From: Hyphomicrobiales bacterium
GTDB taxonomy: Bacteria > Pseudomonadota > Alphaproteobacteria > Rhizobiales > Rhizobiaceae
Length of the DNA stretch: 64,000 nucleotides
Assembly: GCA_900468805.1 (NCBI GenBank)
Contig: UEIF01000042.1
Coordinates: 1 to 64,000 of the forward strand
Direction of reading: 5' to 3'
In this document: one piece after another, positions 17,987 to 27,072 of the stretch
How the letters are laid out: each line of letters opens with the position of its first letter
How positions within the stretch are numbered: position 1 is the first letter of the stretch
The notes under the pieces: generated by a model
Seen by the model: the letters and a program-made list of their open reading frames with translations, nothing else
Told to the model about the DNA's origin: nothing
Database searches by the model: none
Program-made: the position numbers and the translations under genes

Positions 17987-18816
17987 GCTGCCCACTCCGG
18001 CTTGCGGTCGAGGACCGGCAAAGGATGGCGGTTTTCGCCGATCTGCGGCATGCAATTGAGCAAGCCCTGCGTATAGGGATGCTTCGCATTGTGAAGCTCG
18101 GACGCGGCTATCTCTTCAACGATGCGGCCGGCATACATGACGATGACGCGGTCGCAGAAAGAGGAGACGAGCCTCAGATCATGGGAAACGAAGATCAGCC
18201 CCATGCCGCGTTCGGACACCAGCCGATCCATGATCCTGAGCACATCGAGCTGAACCGTAACGTCGAGCGCCGAAGTAGGCTCGTCGGCGATCAAAAGCTC
18301 CGGCCCGGCGATCAGCATCATGGCGATCATTGCGCGCTGGCCCATGCCGCCCGAAACCTCATGCGGATAGAGATCGAACACACGCTTGGGATCGCGGATC
18401 TGCACCGCTTCCAGCATGTCGAGCGCGCGGTCTCGCGCCTCGCCTCTGCCGACCCTCTCATGCGTGCGTAGCGTCTCGCAGATCTGCTTGCCGATGGTCA
18501 TGACGGGATCGAGCGAATATTTCGGATCCTGCAGGATCATGGCGATGCGTTTTCCGCGCAGCTTACGCCGCTCCGAGGCTGATGCCTTCGTCAGATCGAG
18601 GCCACTAAAATCCAGCGTGTCGGCGGTGACAACAGCGTGTTTCGGCGTCAGCCCCATTATGGCGCGGCCGGTCTGCGACTTGCCGGAGCCAGATTCGCCG
18701 ACGATGCCGAGACGCTCCTTGCCGAGCGTGAAGGAGACGCCGCGCACGGCCTCGATGACGCCAGTGCGGGTCGGATAGCTGACGCGAAGGTTGTCGACGG
18801 TCAGAAGCGAACTCAT
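17983..18816 (-). CDS. Peptide ABC transporter ATPase (DppD/OppD-type)
   Basis: A 277-residue ATPase with Walker A GESGSGKSQT, signature VSGGMGQRAMIAMML, Walker B LLIADEPTSALD and the switch stretch FVSHDLRLV. Near residue 90, MILQDPKYSLDPV is the Q-loop typical of OppD/DppD. In Walker A the usual Ser/Thr after Lys is followed by Gln-Thr instead of the more common Thr-Leu. The ATG at 18816 overlaps the preceding permease stop as ATGA. A longer frame extending to 19812 only reads the permease out of frame. It pairs with the DppF-type ATPase. Confidence 0.93.
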   Translation of the reverse strand: MSSLLTVDNLRVSYPTRTGVIEAVRGVSFTLGKERLGIVGESGSGKSQTGRAIMGLTPKHAVVTADTLDFSGLDLTKASASERRKLRGKRIAMILQDPKYSLDPVMTIGKQICETLRTHERVGRGEARDRALDMLEAVQIRDPKRVFDLYPHEVSGGMGQRAMIAMMLIAGPELLIADEPTSALDVTVQLDVLRIMDRLVSERGMGLIFVSHDLRLVSSFCDRVIVMYAGRIVEEIAASELHNAKHPYTQGLLNCMPQIGENRHPLPVLDRKPEWAA

Positions 18817-19748
18817 TGGCCGGCCTCCTTCGGATCGAGCGCATCGCGCAGGCCGTCGCCCAGAAGGTTGAAGCCGAGGCTGACGACGAGGATGGCGATG
18901 CCGGGCATGGCGGCGACCCACCATTGGTCGAGGATGAAGCGGCGGCCGGAAGCGATCATCGCACCCCATTCCGGCAACGGCGGTTGTGCGCCGAGACCAA
19001 GGAAACCGAGGCCGGCCGCTGTCAGGATGATGCCCGCCATGTCGAGCGTCACGCGCACGATCAGCGAGGAGATGCAGAGCGGCATGACGTGCCGGACGAT
19101 GATTCGTAGCGGCGAAGCCCCCATCAGCTTGACCGCCGAGATATAGTCGGACCGCCGGACGGTCAGCGTCTCGGCGCGGGCGATGCGCGCATAAGGCGGC
19201 CAGGAGGTGATGGCGATGGCGATGATGGCATTCTGGATGCCGGGGCCGAGGGCCGCGACGAAGGCAAGCGCCAGCACGAGCTTCGGAAAGGCAAGGAAGA
19301 TATCGGTAATGCGCATCAGCGTCGCATCCACCCATCCGCCGGTATAGCCCGATACCGTACCGACGATGAGGCCCACCGGCGCAGAGATGACGGCGACCAG
19401 CACCACGACGAGCAGCGTCAGCCGCGAGCCATAGACCAGACGCGAGAAGATGTCGCGGCCCTGATCGTCGGTGCCGAGCAGGTAGCCGGTGCTGCCGGGC
19501 GGCAACAGGCGCGCATTCTTGAGATCGCCGACAACGGGATTGTGCGTGGCGATGACATTGGCAAAGGCGGCAATCAACAGCAGCGCCACGATGATCAGCA
19601 GGCCGACGACGGCGAGCCGGTTCGCAGTAAATTGCCGCCAGGTGATATAGGCGCGGCCCAGCCGGGCCTGCATGCGCGACTGCGGCCGATCGGACAGCAA
19701 CCACTCGCGGCGGCTCAGGGGCATGGAAGGCGTGGTCGGAACCGTCAT
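18813..19748 (-). CDS. Peptide ABC transporter permease (DppC/OppC-type)
   Basis: A 311-residue inner-membrane permease with an N-terminal OppC-like segment (ITWRQFTANRLAVVGLLIIV) and five further helices. The EAA-type cytoplasmic loop that docks the ATPase is AVKLMGASPLRIIVRHVMPL. A GTDDQGRDIFSRLVYGSR stretch between the first two helices is the OppC/DppC hallmark. It overlaps the upstream permease by the four bases ATGA, as does the downstream ATPase, so the operon is tightly coupled. Confidence 0.94.
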   Translation of the reverse strand: MTVPTTPSMPLSRREWLLSDRPQSRMQARLGRAYITWRQFTANRLAVVGLLIIVALLLIAAFANVIATHNPVVGDLKNARLLPPGSTGYLLGTDDQGRDIFSRLVYGSRLTLLVVVLVAVISAPVGLIVGTVSGYTGGWVDATLMRITDIFLAFPKLVLALAFVAALGPGIQNAIIAIAITSWPPYARIARAETLTVRRSDYISAVKLMGASPLRIIVRHVMPLCISSLIVRVTLDMAGIILTAAGLGFLGLGAQPPLPEWGAMIASGRRFILDQWWVAAMPGIAILVVSLGFNLLGDGLRDALDPKEAGQ

Positions 19749-20812
19749 CGGTTTCGCGTCCTCGGGTCGAGTATCCGATAGAGAAGATCGGAGATAAGGT
19801 TGATGCCGACAAAGACCGTGCCGATGACGATCGTCCCGCCGAGCACGGCGTTCATATCGGCGTTTTGCAGCGAGTTGGTGATGTAAAGGCCGATGCCGGG
19901 CCAGGAGAAGACCGTCTCCGTCAGCACCGAGCCCTCAAGCAGGCCGGCATAGGAAAGCGCGATGACGGTCACGAGCGGCACCGCCGCGTTCCGCAAGGCA
20001 TGGCCCCAGATCACCCGCGTCTCCGACAGGCCCTTGGCGCGGGCTGCCACCACATATTCCTGCGACAGCTCGTTCAGCATGAAGCTGCGGGTCATGCGGC
20101 TGATATAGGCGAGCGAGAAATAGCCAAGCAGCGAGGCCGGCAGGATGATGTGGCGGAAGACGTCATAGAAGACATCCCACTGCCCCTGCCACGCGCTGTC
20201 GAGGAGATAGAAACCGGTGACCGGCGTGAAACTGTATTCATAAACGATATCTATACGGCCGGGAAAGGCCACCCAACGCAGCTGCGCGTAGAAGATGACG
20301 AGCGAAATCAGCGCAAGCCAGAAGATCGGCACCGAATAGCCGACAAGACCGACGACACGCACAACCTGGTCGGCAATGCTGCCGCGGCGAACGGCGGCGA
20401 GCACGCCAAGCGGCACGCCGATGATGGAACCGATGATCGTGCCGACGGTGGCAAGCTCCAGAGTCGCCGGGAAAACGCGGCGAATATCGACCATGACCGG
20501 ATTGGTGGTCAGGACGGAATTGCCGAAATCGCCCGATAGGATGCCTTTCAGATAGATGTAGAACTGTTCGTAGAGCGGCAGGTCGAAGCCCATCTCCCGG
20601 CGAACACGTTCCACGACATGGGTCGGCGCGCGATCGCCGAGAATGGCGAGCACGGGATCGATCGGCACGACTCGGCCGATGAAGAAAGTGACGGCCAGAA
20701 GACCGAGATAGGTGGTAGCGGCGGCGAAGAGGAAACGCCCCAGCGCCTTCGCAAAGGAGAGCGCACGGCCCTTGCGGGGCCGCGCTTCCTGTCTTGTTTC
20801 AATGATGCTCAC
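19745..20812 (-). CDS. Peptide ABC transporter permease (DppB/OppB-type)
   Basis: A 355-residue permease with six predicted helices, starting with a hydrophilic arm and then TYLGLLAVTFFIGRVVPIDP, the OppB/DppB N-terminal helix. The EAA loop is YVVAARAKGLSETRVIWGHALRN. It carries an insertion of about 40 residues (WVAFPGRIDIVYEYSF region) typical of the longer members. The start is GTG at 20812, which falls 21 bp after the binding-protein stop. With the DppC-type partner it forms the channel. Substrate class (di-, oligopeptide or another DPP-type ligand) is not fixed by sequence, but a dipeptidase in the same operon favours short peptides. Confidence 0.94.
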   Translation of the reverse strand: MSIIETRQEARPRKGRALSFAKALGRFLFAAATTYLGLLAVTFFIGRVVPIDPVLAILGDRAPTHVVERVRREMGFDLPLYEQFYIYLKGILSGDFGNSVLTTNPVMVDIRRVFPATLELATVGTIIGSIIGVPLGVLAAVRRGSIADQVVRVVGLVGYSVPIFWLALISLVIFYAQLRWVAFPGRIDIVYEYSFTPVTGFYLLDSAWQGQWDVFYDVFRHIILPASLLGYFSLAYISRMTRSFMLNELSQEYVVAARAKGLSETRVIWGHALRNAAVPLVTVIALSYAGLLEGSVLTETVFSWPGIGLYITNSLQNADMNAVLGGTIVIGTVFVGINLISDLLYRILDPRTRNR

Positions 20813-20833
20813 GGGATCAGCCTGGCTGGCTCA

Positions 20834-22474
20834 TCACTTCGCGATCGGGCCTACATAGTTCGTGTCGAAGCTGGGCCCCAGCTTGAAGTCGTTAAGGCTC
20901 TTGCGATAGCCGGCCACTTCGATCTGTTGGAAGATGATGACGAAGGGGCTGTTGGCCAGGAACTTCTTCTGGACATCCTCATACATGGCAGCGCGCTTGG
21001 CGGCGTCACGCTCGAGCAGGGCAGCCTTCGTCTCCTTGTCAAGCTCGGGCGCTTCCCACGTATTGCGCCATGCTAGCGTCTTCACCGTGCCCGCGTCGGA
21101 ATTGTCCGGGTTGGAGGTAAAAGTATCGGCGTTTGAGTTCGGATCGAAATAGTCCGATCCCCACTGGCCGATATACATGTCGTGGGTGCGGGCGCGGAAC
21201 TTCGTCAGCGTCTGCTTGCCGTCGCCGGGGATGATTTCCATTTTCACGCCGGCCTGGGCGAGCGTCTGCTGGATGGATTCGGCAATGCCGGTGACCGGCT
21301 GGGTGTTGCGTACATCCATAGTGACGGAGAAGCCATCCGGCAGGCCAGCCTTGGCAAGCAATTCCTTCGCCTTGGCGACGTCGAGCTTGTAAGGCGTGTC
21401 GTTCAGCGCACCGAGCTGACCGGTCGGCAGGAAAGTCTGATGGATCTCGCCGATGCCCTTGATGAGGGTTGCGCCGATCGCATCGTAATCGACCAGATAC
21501 TTGAAGGCTTCCTGGACCTCAGGCTTCTTCAGGTTCTCGTTCTTGCTGTTGAGGCTGACGTAATAGACCGTGCTCTTCGGTGCGCTGGTGGTCGCCAGAT
21601 CCGCATTCTTGGAAACGGCGTCGAGATCACCAGGCTCGAGGTTGCGGGCGATATCGATATCACCGGCCTCCAGCGCCAGGCGCTGGGCAGAGCTTTCCTT
21701 CATGTAGCGGTAGATGACGCGGTTAAGCTTCGCCTTATCGCCGTAATAATTGTCGTTACGCTCCAGGACGACGACTTCGTTGGCGCGCCACTCACGCAGC
21801 TTGTAGGTACCGGAGCCGGCATAACCCGTCTTCAGCCATTCATTGCCGAAATCGTTGTCGTACTTGTGGTCGGCATCGACGGTCACCGGCTTCACGTGAT
21901 CGAGAACCAGCTTCTTGTCGACGACGGAAGCGACGGTTGCCGTCAGGCAATTCAGCACGAAGCTCGGCGCATAAGGCTTGTCGACGGTGAAGGTGAAGGT
22001 GGCCGGATCGACAGCCTTTGCCTTTTCGGTCACGTTGTCGCCGGTCAGGCCGAATTGGGTGAGAATGAAGGCTGGGCTCTTGTCGAGCTTGACGGCGCGT
22101 TCGAAGGACCAGGCAACGTCTTCGGCGGTGATCGGGTTGCCGGAAGCAAACTTCAGGTCCGGTTTCAGCTTGAACGTATAAGTCAGGCCGTCATCGGAAA
22201 CGGTCCAGCTGTCGGCGAGGTCGCCCTTGATCTTCGACGTATCGTTCATGTCGAGACGAACGAGTAGACTATAGGTGTTGCTGGTAACCTCAGCTGTCGA
22301 AAGCTCGAAAGCCTCGCCCGGATCCATCGAGATGATATCGTCGATGGCAAAACCTTCGACGAGCGTATCCTTCGGCGTCTCTGCAAAGGCAGCAGGTGCC
22401 GCCACCATCAGGAGCGAAAGGGCAGCCCCGGCGGAAAGAAGGCGGAAGCTGCGGTTCAGTTTGGTAATCATCAT
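20834..22474 (-). CDS. Periplasmic peptide-binding protein (SBP family 5)
   Basis: A 546-residue extracellular solute-binding protein of the DppA/OppA family. A Sec signal peptide (LLSAGAALSLLMVAAPAAFA, cut before ETPKD) directs it to the periplasm. Family signs are the N-terminal SMDPGEAFEL region, LADSWTVSDDGLTYTFKL and the ITAEDVAWSFERAV helix. AGGGGA lies 7 nt before the ATG at 22474. It is the second gene of the operon, 45 bp after the dipeptidase, and passes peptides to the DppB/DppC-type channel. Confidence 0.95.
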   Translation of the reverse strand: MMITKLNRSFRLLSAGAALSLLMVAAPAAFAETPKDTLVEGFAIDDIISMDPGEAFELSTAEVTSNTYSLLVRLDMNDTSKIKGDLADSWTVSDDGLTYTFKLKPDLKFASGNPITAEDVAWSFERAVKLDKSPAFILTQFGLTGDNVTEKAKAVDPATFTFTVDKPYAPSFVLNCLTATVASVVDKKLVLDHVKPVTVDADHKYDNDFGNEWLKTGYAGSGTYKLREWRANEVVVLERNDNYYGDKAKLNRVIYRYMKESSAQRLALEAGDIDIARNLEPGDLDAVSKNADLATTSAPKSTVYYVSLNSKNENLKKPEVQEAFKYLVDYDAIGATLIKGIGEIHQTFLPTGQLGALNDTPYKLDVAKAKELLAKAGLPDGFSVTMDVRNTQPVTGIAESIQQTLAQAGVKMEIIPGDGKQTLTKFRARTHDMYIGQWGSDYFDPNSNADTFTSNPDNSDAGTVKTLAWRNTWEAPELDKETKAALLERDAAKRAAMYEDVQKKFLANSPFVIIFQQIEVAGYRKSLNDFKLGPSFDTNYVGPIAK

Positions 22475-22519
22475 GGTCTGTTCCCCTGTTTTTGATTGAT
22501 TACAAAGTGTTATTTGGTT

Positions 22520-23578
22520 TCAGACGTCCTCTTCCCTCCACGCCGAAGCCAGGATGCGAAGCCAGTTTTCGCTGGCCATCTTCGCTAGTTCCTCCCCACC
22601 ATAGCCAGCTTGCCGAAGAGCGACAATCAGCTTTTGATTACCGGCAGCATCGCCGATTTCCTCCGGAATGGTAGCGCCGTCGAAGTCCGAACCGAGCGCC
22701 ACGCAATCGATTCCGACCCGGTTCACGAGGTAGTCGATATGCCTGACCATGTCGGAAAGCGGCGTGGCGACGTCGGAACGGCCGTCCGCCCGCAACATGG
22801 CGGTGGCATAATTCACGCCGACGAGACCGCGGCTTTCGCGGATCGCATCGAGCTGCCTGTCGGTGAGGTTGCGCGCGACCGGTGTCAGCGCATGGACGTT
22901 GGAATGGCTTGCCACCAGCGGCTGGTCGCTCGTCTTCGCTACGTCCCAGAAACCCTTTTCGGTGATATGGGCGAGGTCGATCATGATGCCGAGACGGTTG
23001 CACTCGCGCACCAATACGAACCCGGCCTCAGTCAGGCCAGGCGCCGTATCCGGCGAGCTTGGGAAGGCGAAGGGCACGCCATAGCCGAAAATATTGTGGC
23101 GGCTCCAGACTGGGCCGAGCGAGCGTAGGCCGGCCGCATGGAAGACTTCGAGCGCAGCAAGATCGGCGCCGATCGGCTCGCAGCCTTCGATATGCATGAC
23201 GGCAGCGAAAATGCCCTCCGCCATCGCCTTGCGGATGTCCTTCACCGAGCGGCAGAGCCGCCAGGCACCGGCACGGTCGAGCCTGAGCGCGATCGCTGCC
23301 ATTTCTGTGCCGATCGCAAGCGACGGCAGTGGATCGAGAGGAGCGGCAAGCCGCGTCGCGTAATGGCCGTTCGCATCGGGATCGGCAAAGACCAGATCGC
23401 CCGATGGAATATAGATGGCGCAGAGGCCGCCCGCCAGACCACCCGCCTTCGCACGGGGAGCATCTATATGGCCTGCCGTCGTGCCGTTGGCGAATTCCGC
23501 AATCGGATCGCTTCCGTCTTTCGCATGTGTCCAGAGCCGAAGGAGAACGTCGTTGTGGCCGTCGAATACGAGTTGCAT
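22520..23578 (-). CDS. Membrane dipeptidase (renal dipeptidase family M19)
   Basis: A 352-residue zinc dipeptidase. It begins MQLVFDGHNDVLLRLW, whose HxD zinc pair is the family's first metal motif; the bridging Glu appears in AVMHIEGCEP, later zinc histidines in IDLAHIT and VASHSNVHAL, and the C-terminal GSDFDG is also family-typical. The start at 23578 is chosen for AGGAAG 6 nt upstream and because the frame before it is not protein-like. There is no signal peptide, so it acts on peptides inside the cell. As first gene of the peptide-importer operon it probably cleaves imported dipeptides. M19 enzymes can also take D-residues at the second position, so cell-wall or modified peptides are possible substrates. 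Confidence 0.93.
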   Translation of the reverse strand: MQLVFDGHNDVLLRLWTHAKDGSDPIAEFANGTTAGHIDAPRAKAGGLAGGLCAIYIPSGDLVFADPDANGHYATRLAAPLDPLPSLAIGTEMAAIALRLDRAGAWRLCRSVKDIRKAMAEGIFAAVMHIEGCEPIGADLAALEVFHAAGLRSLGPVWSRHNIFGYGVPFAFPSSPDTAPGLTEAGFVLVRECNRLGIMIDLAHITEKGFWDVAKTSDQPLVASHSNVHALTPVARNLTDRQLDAIRESRGLVGVNYATAMLRADGRSDVATPLSDMVRHIDYLVNRVGIDCVALGSDFDGATIPEEIGDAAGNQKLIVALRQAGYGGEELAKMASENWLRILASAWREEDV

Positions 23579-23794
23579 TTGTCTTCCTGCGCTGCCCGAA
23601 CGGGCGGGTCGAAGCGGCAAGAATAGAAAAGCTGACAGAAAGCGCCACCTATTTTTTCACCTATGCGCAATATGGATGCACTGCAATTTCTTGATGCAGA
23701 AAGTGGTGAAATCGGCAATGTCTTCGTGATTTGCGCTCCGCCGGCCTAATCTCGGCGGAATGCCCTTTTTTCCAACGATCCCAAAGGCATCAAT

Positions 23795-24346
23795 ATGGAT
23801 CAAGAAATTCTCGACGGCCTTACTCGGCAATACCCGAATGTTCGATTGACCGGCGCCGATCAACCATTATCGGAGGCCGATTTTCAGGCGCAGAAACACA
23901 AGCATTTTTCCCGCCGGGCGTTGGGTGGAGCGATCGGTATCATCAGCAACGCCAAAGGCGAGATCGTCTTGGTCAAGCGAAGCGGTATGCATGCAGGCTG
24001 GGCTCTGCCCGGCGGAACGGTCGAAGAAGGCGAAGATTTCTCGGTCGCCTTTCGACGTGAGATAGTCGAAGAGATCGGCGTGTCTCTGGATGTGCCTTAT
24101 CTGACCGAAGTTGAGCGGAAAAAGTTTATCTCACCACAAGGCGAAACCTTCGACTTCCTTCTCGCCGTCTTTGAAGCCCGGATGCATGAGGAAGAACTCC
24201 CGGAGCCAACAGATGATGCTGTCGCGGAAGGACTGGAAGCCTGCCTCTTCTACCCGGCGGAAATTCCTTCCGAGATGATTTTGGGTGATCGCGAGAAACT
24301 CACACGGTATTTGAGAAAATCGGAAACCGGGGATCCATCGCCCTGA
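23795..24346 (+). CDS. Nudix hydrolase
   Basis: A 183-residue Nudix enzyme, hydrolysing a nucleoside-diphosphate-linked compound to NMP and X-phosphate. The Nudix box is intact (GTVEEGEDFSVAFRREIVEE followed by IGV), fitting Gx5Ex7REUxEExGU at residues about 71-93. The first 45 residues (NVRLTGADQPLSEADFQAQK) precede the catalytic domain. Upstream is about 175 bp of intergenic DNA. It stands alone on the plus strand and ends at a hairpin shared with the convergent sugar permease. The substrate cannot be told from sequence. Confidence 0.9.
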   Translation: MDQEILDGLTRQYPNVRLTGADQPLSEADFQAQKHKHFSRRALGGAIGIISNAKGEIVLVKRSGMHAGWALPGGTVEEGEDFSVAFRREIVEEIGVSLDVPYLTEVERKKFISPQGETFDFLLAVFEARMHEEELPEPTDDAVAEGLEACLFYPAEIPSEMILGDREKLTRYLRKSETGDPSP

Positions 24347-24374
24347 CGACGGGCATTCCATATCTAAGTCAGTG

Positions 24375-24396
24375 AAAAGGGGCCGAAGCCCCCTTT
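24375..24396. terminator. Bidirectional terminator
   Basis: AAAAGGGG and CCCCTTTT arms around a short GC-rich loop, with A and T runs on the two flanks, between the convergent stops of the Nudix gene and the sugar permease gene. Confidence 0.85.
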
Positions 24397-24402
24397 TCCG
24401 GA

Positions 24403-25428
24403 TCAGTGCTTGGACCGTTTCTTCTGCCTGTAGACGTCGACCACGACGGCAGCGACGATGATCACGCCTTTGACGATCTCCTGATAGTAGGCATCGACGC
24501 GCAGGAAGGTGAAGCCCGAGGTCATTACTCCGAGAATGACGGTGCCGATGACAGTGCCGGTAATTCGCCCGACGCCGCCGGTGAGCGACGTGCCACCGAT
24601 GACGGTCGCTGCGATCGCATCGAGTTCATAACCGACGCCCATGCTCGCCTGTGCGGTTTCAGCGCGCGCCGCCGTGACGATACCGGCAAGGCCGGCCAGC
24701 AATCCCGCGATCACATAGACCTTGACGAGATGCGCCTCGATATTGATGCCGGAAACGCGCGCCGCCTGGGGATTGGCGCCGATGGCATAGGTGAACTTCC
24801 CATAGCGGGTGTAGCGGAGCGCAATGTGGAAGATCAGAGCCACGACTAGGAAGACGACAACCGGCCATGCTTTCGTTCCGATGAAATGAAACTGCTCGGT
24901 GATCCCGGAGACCGGTTGTCCCTTCGTGTACCACTTCGCCACGCCCCTCGCAGAAACGAACATTCCAAGCGTTGCGATGAACGGCGGGATCTTCGTGTAG
25001 GCGATGAGCGCGCCGTTCACGAGACCGGCTGTCGCCCCGATCAGCAGGCCTACGACGATCGGCACGAAAGCAGGCAGGTCCGTCAGCGAGGGAAAGACGG
25101 CCCTTCCCCAGGTGGAGGACTGGGCAAAGCTTGTTGCAATCATCGCCGTCATGCCGACGACCGAGCCCGACGAAAGATCTATGCCGCCGGTGATGATGAC
25201 CTGCGTAACGCCGACGGCGATGATGCCGATGACGGAGACCTGCAGGATCATGATCGTCAGGCGCTGCGAATTCACGAGGAAGCTCTGGCCGATGAAGATC
25301 CAGCCGAGGATTTCATACACGAGCGCGATACCGACAAGCACCAGGAATATGCTCAGTTCCGGCGGCATGCGTCGTCGCCTTTGTCGGGTTGCGAGCGGAG
25401 CCGTGCCCTCTGCTGCCTTGGTTGTCAT
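24403..25428 (-). CDS. Sugar/polyol ABC transporter permease (RbsC/IatP-type)
   Basis: A 341-residue permease of the ribose-type family with eight to ten helices. Family marks are VTQVIITGGIDLSSGSVVGM near residue 80, TLGMFVSARG, and the C-terminal GTSLTGGVGRITGTVIG with following hydrophobic helices. It forms the channel of the importer encoded by the two upstream genes. It begins 33 bp after the ATPase gene stops. Based on the binding protein and an IolR-like operator, myo-inositol or a related polyol is the best guess for substrate. R. leguminosarum IntA-type inositol transporters belong to this class. Confidence 0.92.
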   Translation of the reverse strand: MTTKAAEGTAPLATRQRRRRMPPELSIFLVLVGIALVYEILGWIFIGQSFLVNSQRLTIMILQVSVIGIIAVGVTQVIITGGIDLSSGSVVGMTAMIATSFAQSSTWGRAVFPSLTDLPAFVPIVVGLLIGATAGLVNGALIAYTKIPPFIATLGMFVSARGVAKWYTKGQPVSGITEQFHFIGTKAWPVVVFLVVALIFHIALRYTRYGKFTYAIGANPQAARVSGINIEAHLVKVYVIAGLLAGLAGIVTAARAETAQASMGVGYELDAIAATVIGGTSLTGGVGRITGTVIGTVILGVMTSGFTFLRVDAYYQEIVKGVIIVAAVVVDVYRQKKRSKH

Positions 25429-25461
25429 GTCAAACCTCCCTTGGACGGGTGCTGGAGCGCA

Positions 25462-27003
25462 TCACTGCGCAGCCAGTTCCATCACCTTGATCTGCGTTGC
25501 TTCGTCGCGATTGAGGAAACCGGTCACGCGCCCTTCGTGCATGACCATGATGCGGTCGCTCATGCCGAGCACCTCAGGCATTTCCGACGAAATCATGATG
25601 ACCGCGACGCCGTTCCGCGCCATTTCAGTGACCAGCCTGTGAATTTCAGCCTTGGCGCCGACATCGATGCCGCGTGTCGGTTCATCGAGAATCAGGATCT
25701 TCGGATTGGTGAGCAGCCATCGTCCGATCAGCACTTTCTGCTGATTGCCGCCTGAAAGGTTCTCTACACGCTCGTAAAGGTTGGGCGTCTTCACCCGCAG
25801 CTTTTTCGCCATGTCTTCACAGGTCGCCTCGACCGCGCGCTGTTGCACGAAACCGCCCTTGACGTATCTGTCCTGCAGGACAGCGATCTGCATGTTCTCG
25901 AGAATATCGAGGATCAGCAGGCAGCCCGTATCTTTCCGATCCTCGGTCAGGAACGCCATTTGGTGACGAATGGCGGCAGTCGGCGAAGAAATCGTCACGG
26001 GCTTGCCAAAGAGCTCGATCGTGCCGGAGCTTGCCGGCGTTACACCGAAAAGCGTTTCGGCGACATTCGAACGCCCGGAGCCGACCAATCCTGCCACACC
26101 CAAAATCTCGCCGGCTCTCACCTCGAAGGAGACGTCGCGGAAGACCCTGTTGAGACAGAGGTCCTTGACGGAAAGCACGACCTCCCCGATCGGTACCTCC
26201 TCCTTGGGGAACATCTGCGTGATCTCGCGCCCGACCATCATACGGATGATGTCGTCGCGGGTGACCTCGGTCGAGGCGTGCGTACCGATATACCGGCCGT
26301 CCCGGAACACTGAGAACTCGTCGGCGATCTCGAAGAGCTCGTTCATCTTGTGGGTGATGTAGACGATGCCGATGCCCTGGGCTCTGAGATCGCGGATGAT
26401 GCGGAAAAGATGCTCGACTTCACGCTCCGTCAGCGCCGAAGTCGGCTCGTCCATGATGAGCACGTCGGAATTATAGGAAACCGCCTTGGCAATCTCGACC
26501 ATTTGCCGGCTGGCGACGGAGAGGTATCGGACTTCAATCTCGGGATCGATCGCAATATTGAGCCGGGCAAAAAGCTCCTCGGTCATGCGGTGCATCCGGC
26601 CGTGATCGACGAAACCGAAACGGTTCTTCGGTTCGCGGCGTATCCAGATATTTTCAGCCACCGTCATGAACGGCATCAGGTTCAGCTCCTGATGGATCAT
26701 CGCGATACCGTTTTCCAGCGCGTCGAGCGGAGAGTTCAGCTGGATTTCGACCCCTTTCAGCCGAATCTCGCCTTTGTCGGGCGTATAGATGCCAGCGAGG
26801 ATCTTCATCAATGTCGATTTGCCGGCGCCGTTTTCACCCATCAGCGCATGCACGGAGGCGCGCTTCAGGCGAAACTGCACGTCATCGAGTGCGACGACAC
26901 CCGGAAACTCCTTGCGAACGCCCTCGGCGCTCAAGAGATATTCCGCATTCGGAATTGCACCGCTCGCGCGAACGGCAGCCATGGTTGTCGGGCTGACGGC
27001 CAT
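25462..27003 (-). CDS. Sugar/polyol ABC transporter ATPase, duplicated (RbsA/MglA-type)
   Basis: A 513-residue ATPase with two nucleotide-binding domains, as usual for CUT2 importers. Domain 1 has Walker A GENGAGKST, Walker B VLIMDEPTSAL and YITHKMNELFEIAD. Domain 2 has a degenerate Walker A (GLVGSGRSN, Arg in place of Lys), LSGGNQQKVLIGRWL and ILILDEPTRGIDVGAK. The degenerate second Walker A is normal for this family. GGAGGAG lies 5 nt before the ATG at 27003. It follows the binding-protein gene after a 69-bp gap with a small hairpin. Confidence 0.95.
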   Translation of the reverse strand: MAVSPTTMAAVRASGAIPNAEYLLSAEGVRKEFPGVVALDDVQFRLKRASVHALMGENGAGKSTLMKILAGIYTPDKGEIRLKGVEIQLNSPLDALENGIAMIHQELNLMPFMTVAENIWIRREPKNRFGFVDHGRMHRMTEELFARLNIAIDPEIEVRYLSVASRQMVEIAKAVSYNSDVLIMDEPTSALTEREVEHLFRIIRDLRAQGIGIVYITHKMNELFEIADEFSVFRDGRYIGTHASTEVTRDDIIRMMVGREITQMFPKEEVPIGEVVLSVKDLCLNRVFRDVSFEVRAGEILGVAGLVGSGRSNVAETLFGVTPASSGTIELFGKPVTISSPTAAIRHQMAFLTEDRKDTGCLLILDILENMQIAVLQDRYVKGGFVQQRAVEATCEDMAKKLRVKTPNLYERVENLSGGNQQKVLIGRWLLTNPKILILDEPTRGIDVGAKAEIHRLVTEMARNGVAVIMISSEMPEVLGMSDRIMVMHEGRVTGFLNRDEATQIKVMELAAQ

Positions 27004-27036
27004 AAGATCTCCTCCGGATACGGGCAGGTGAAAAGG

Positions 27037-27055
27037 ACGCGGGCTTTACCCGCAT
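27037..27055 (-). other. Intercistronic hairpin between binding-protein and ATPase genes
   Basis: GCGGG and CCCGC arms around a 5-nt loop, read on the minus strand before an interrupted T run. It may partly terminate or protect the 3' end of the binding-protein message, favouring an excess of binding protein over ATPase. Weak by eye. Confidence 0.4.
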
Positions 27056-27072
27056 CCCTCCTGGCGTTCGCC

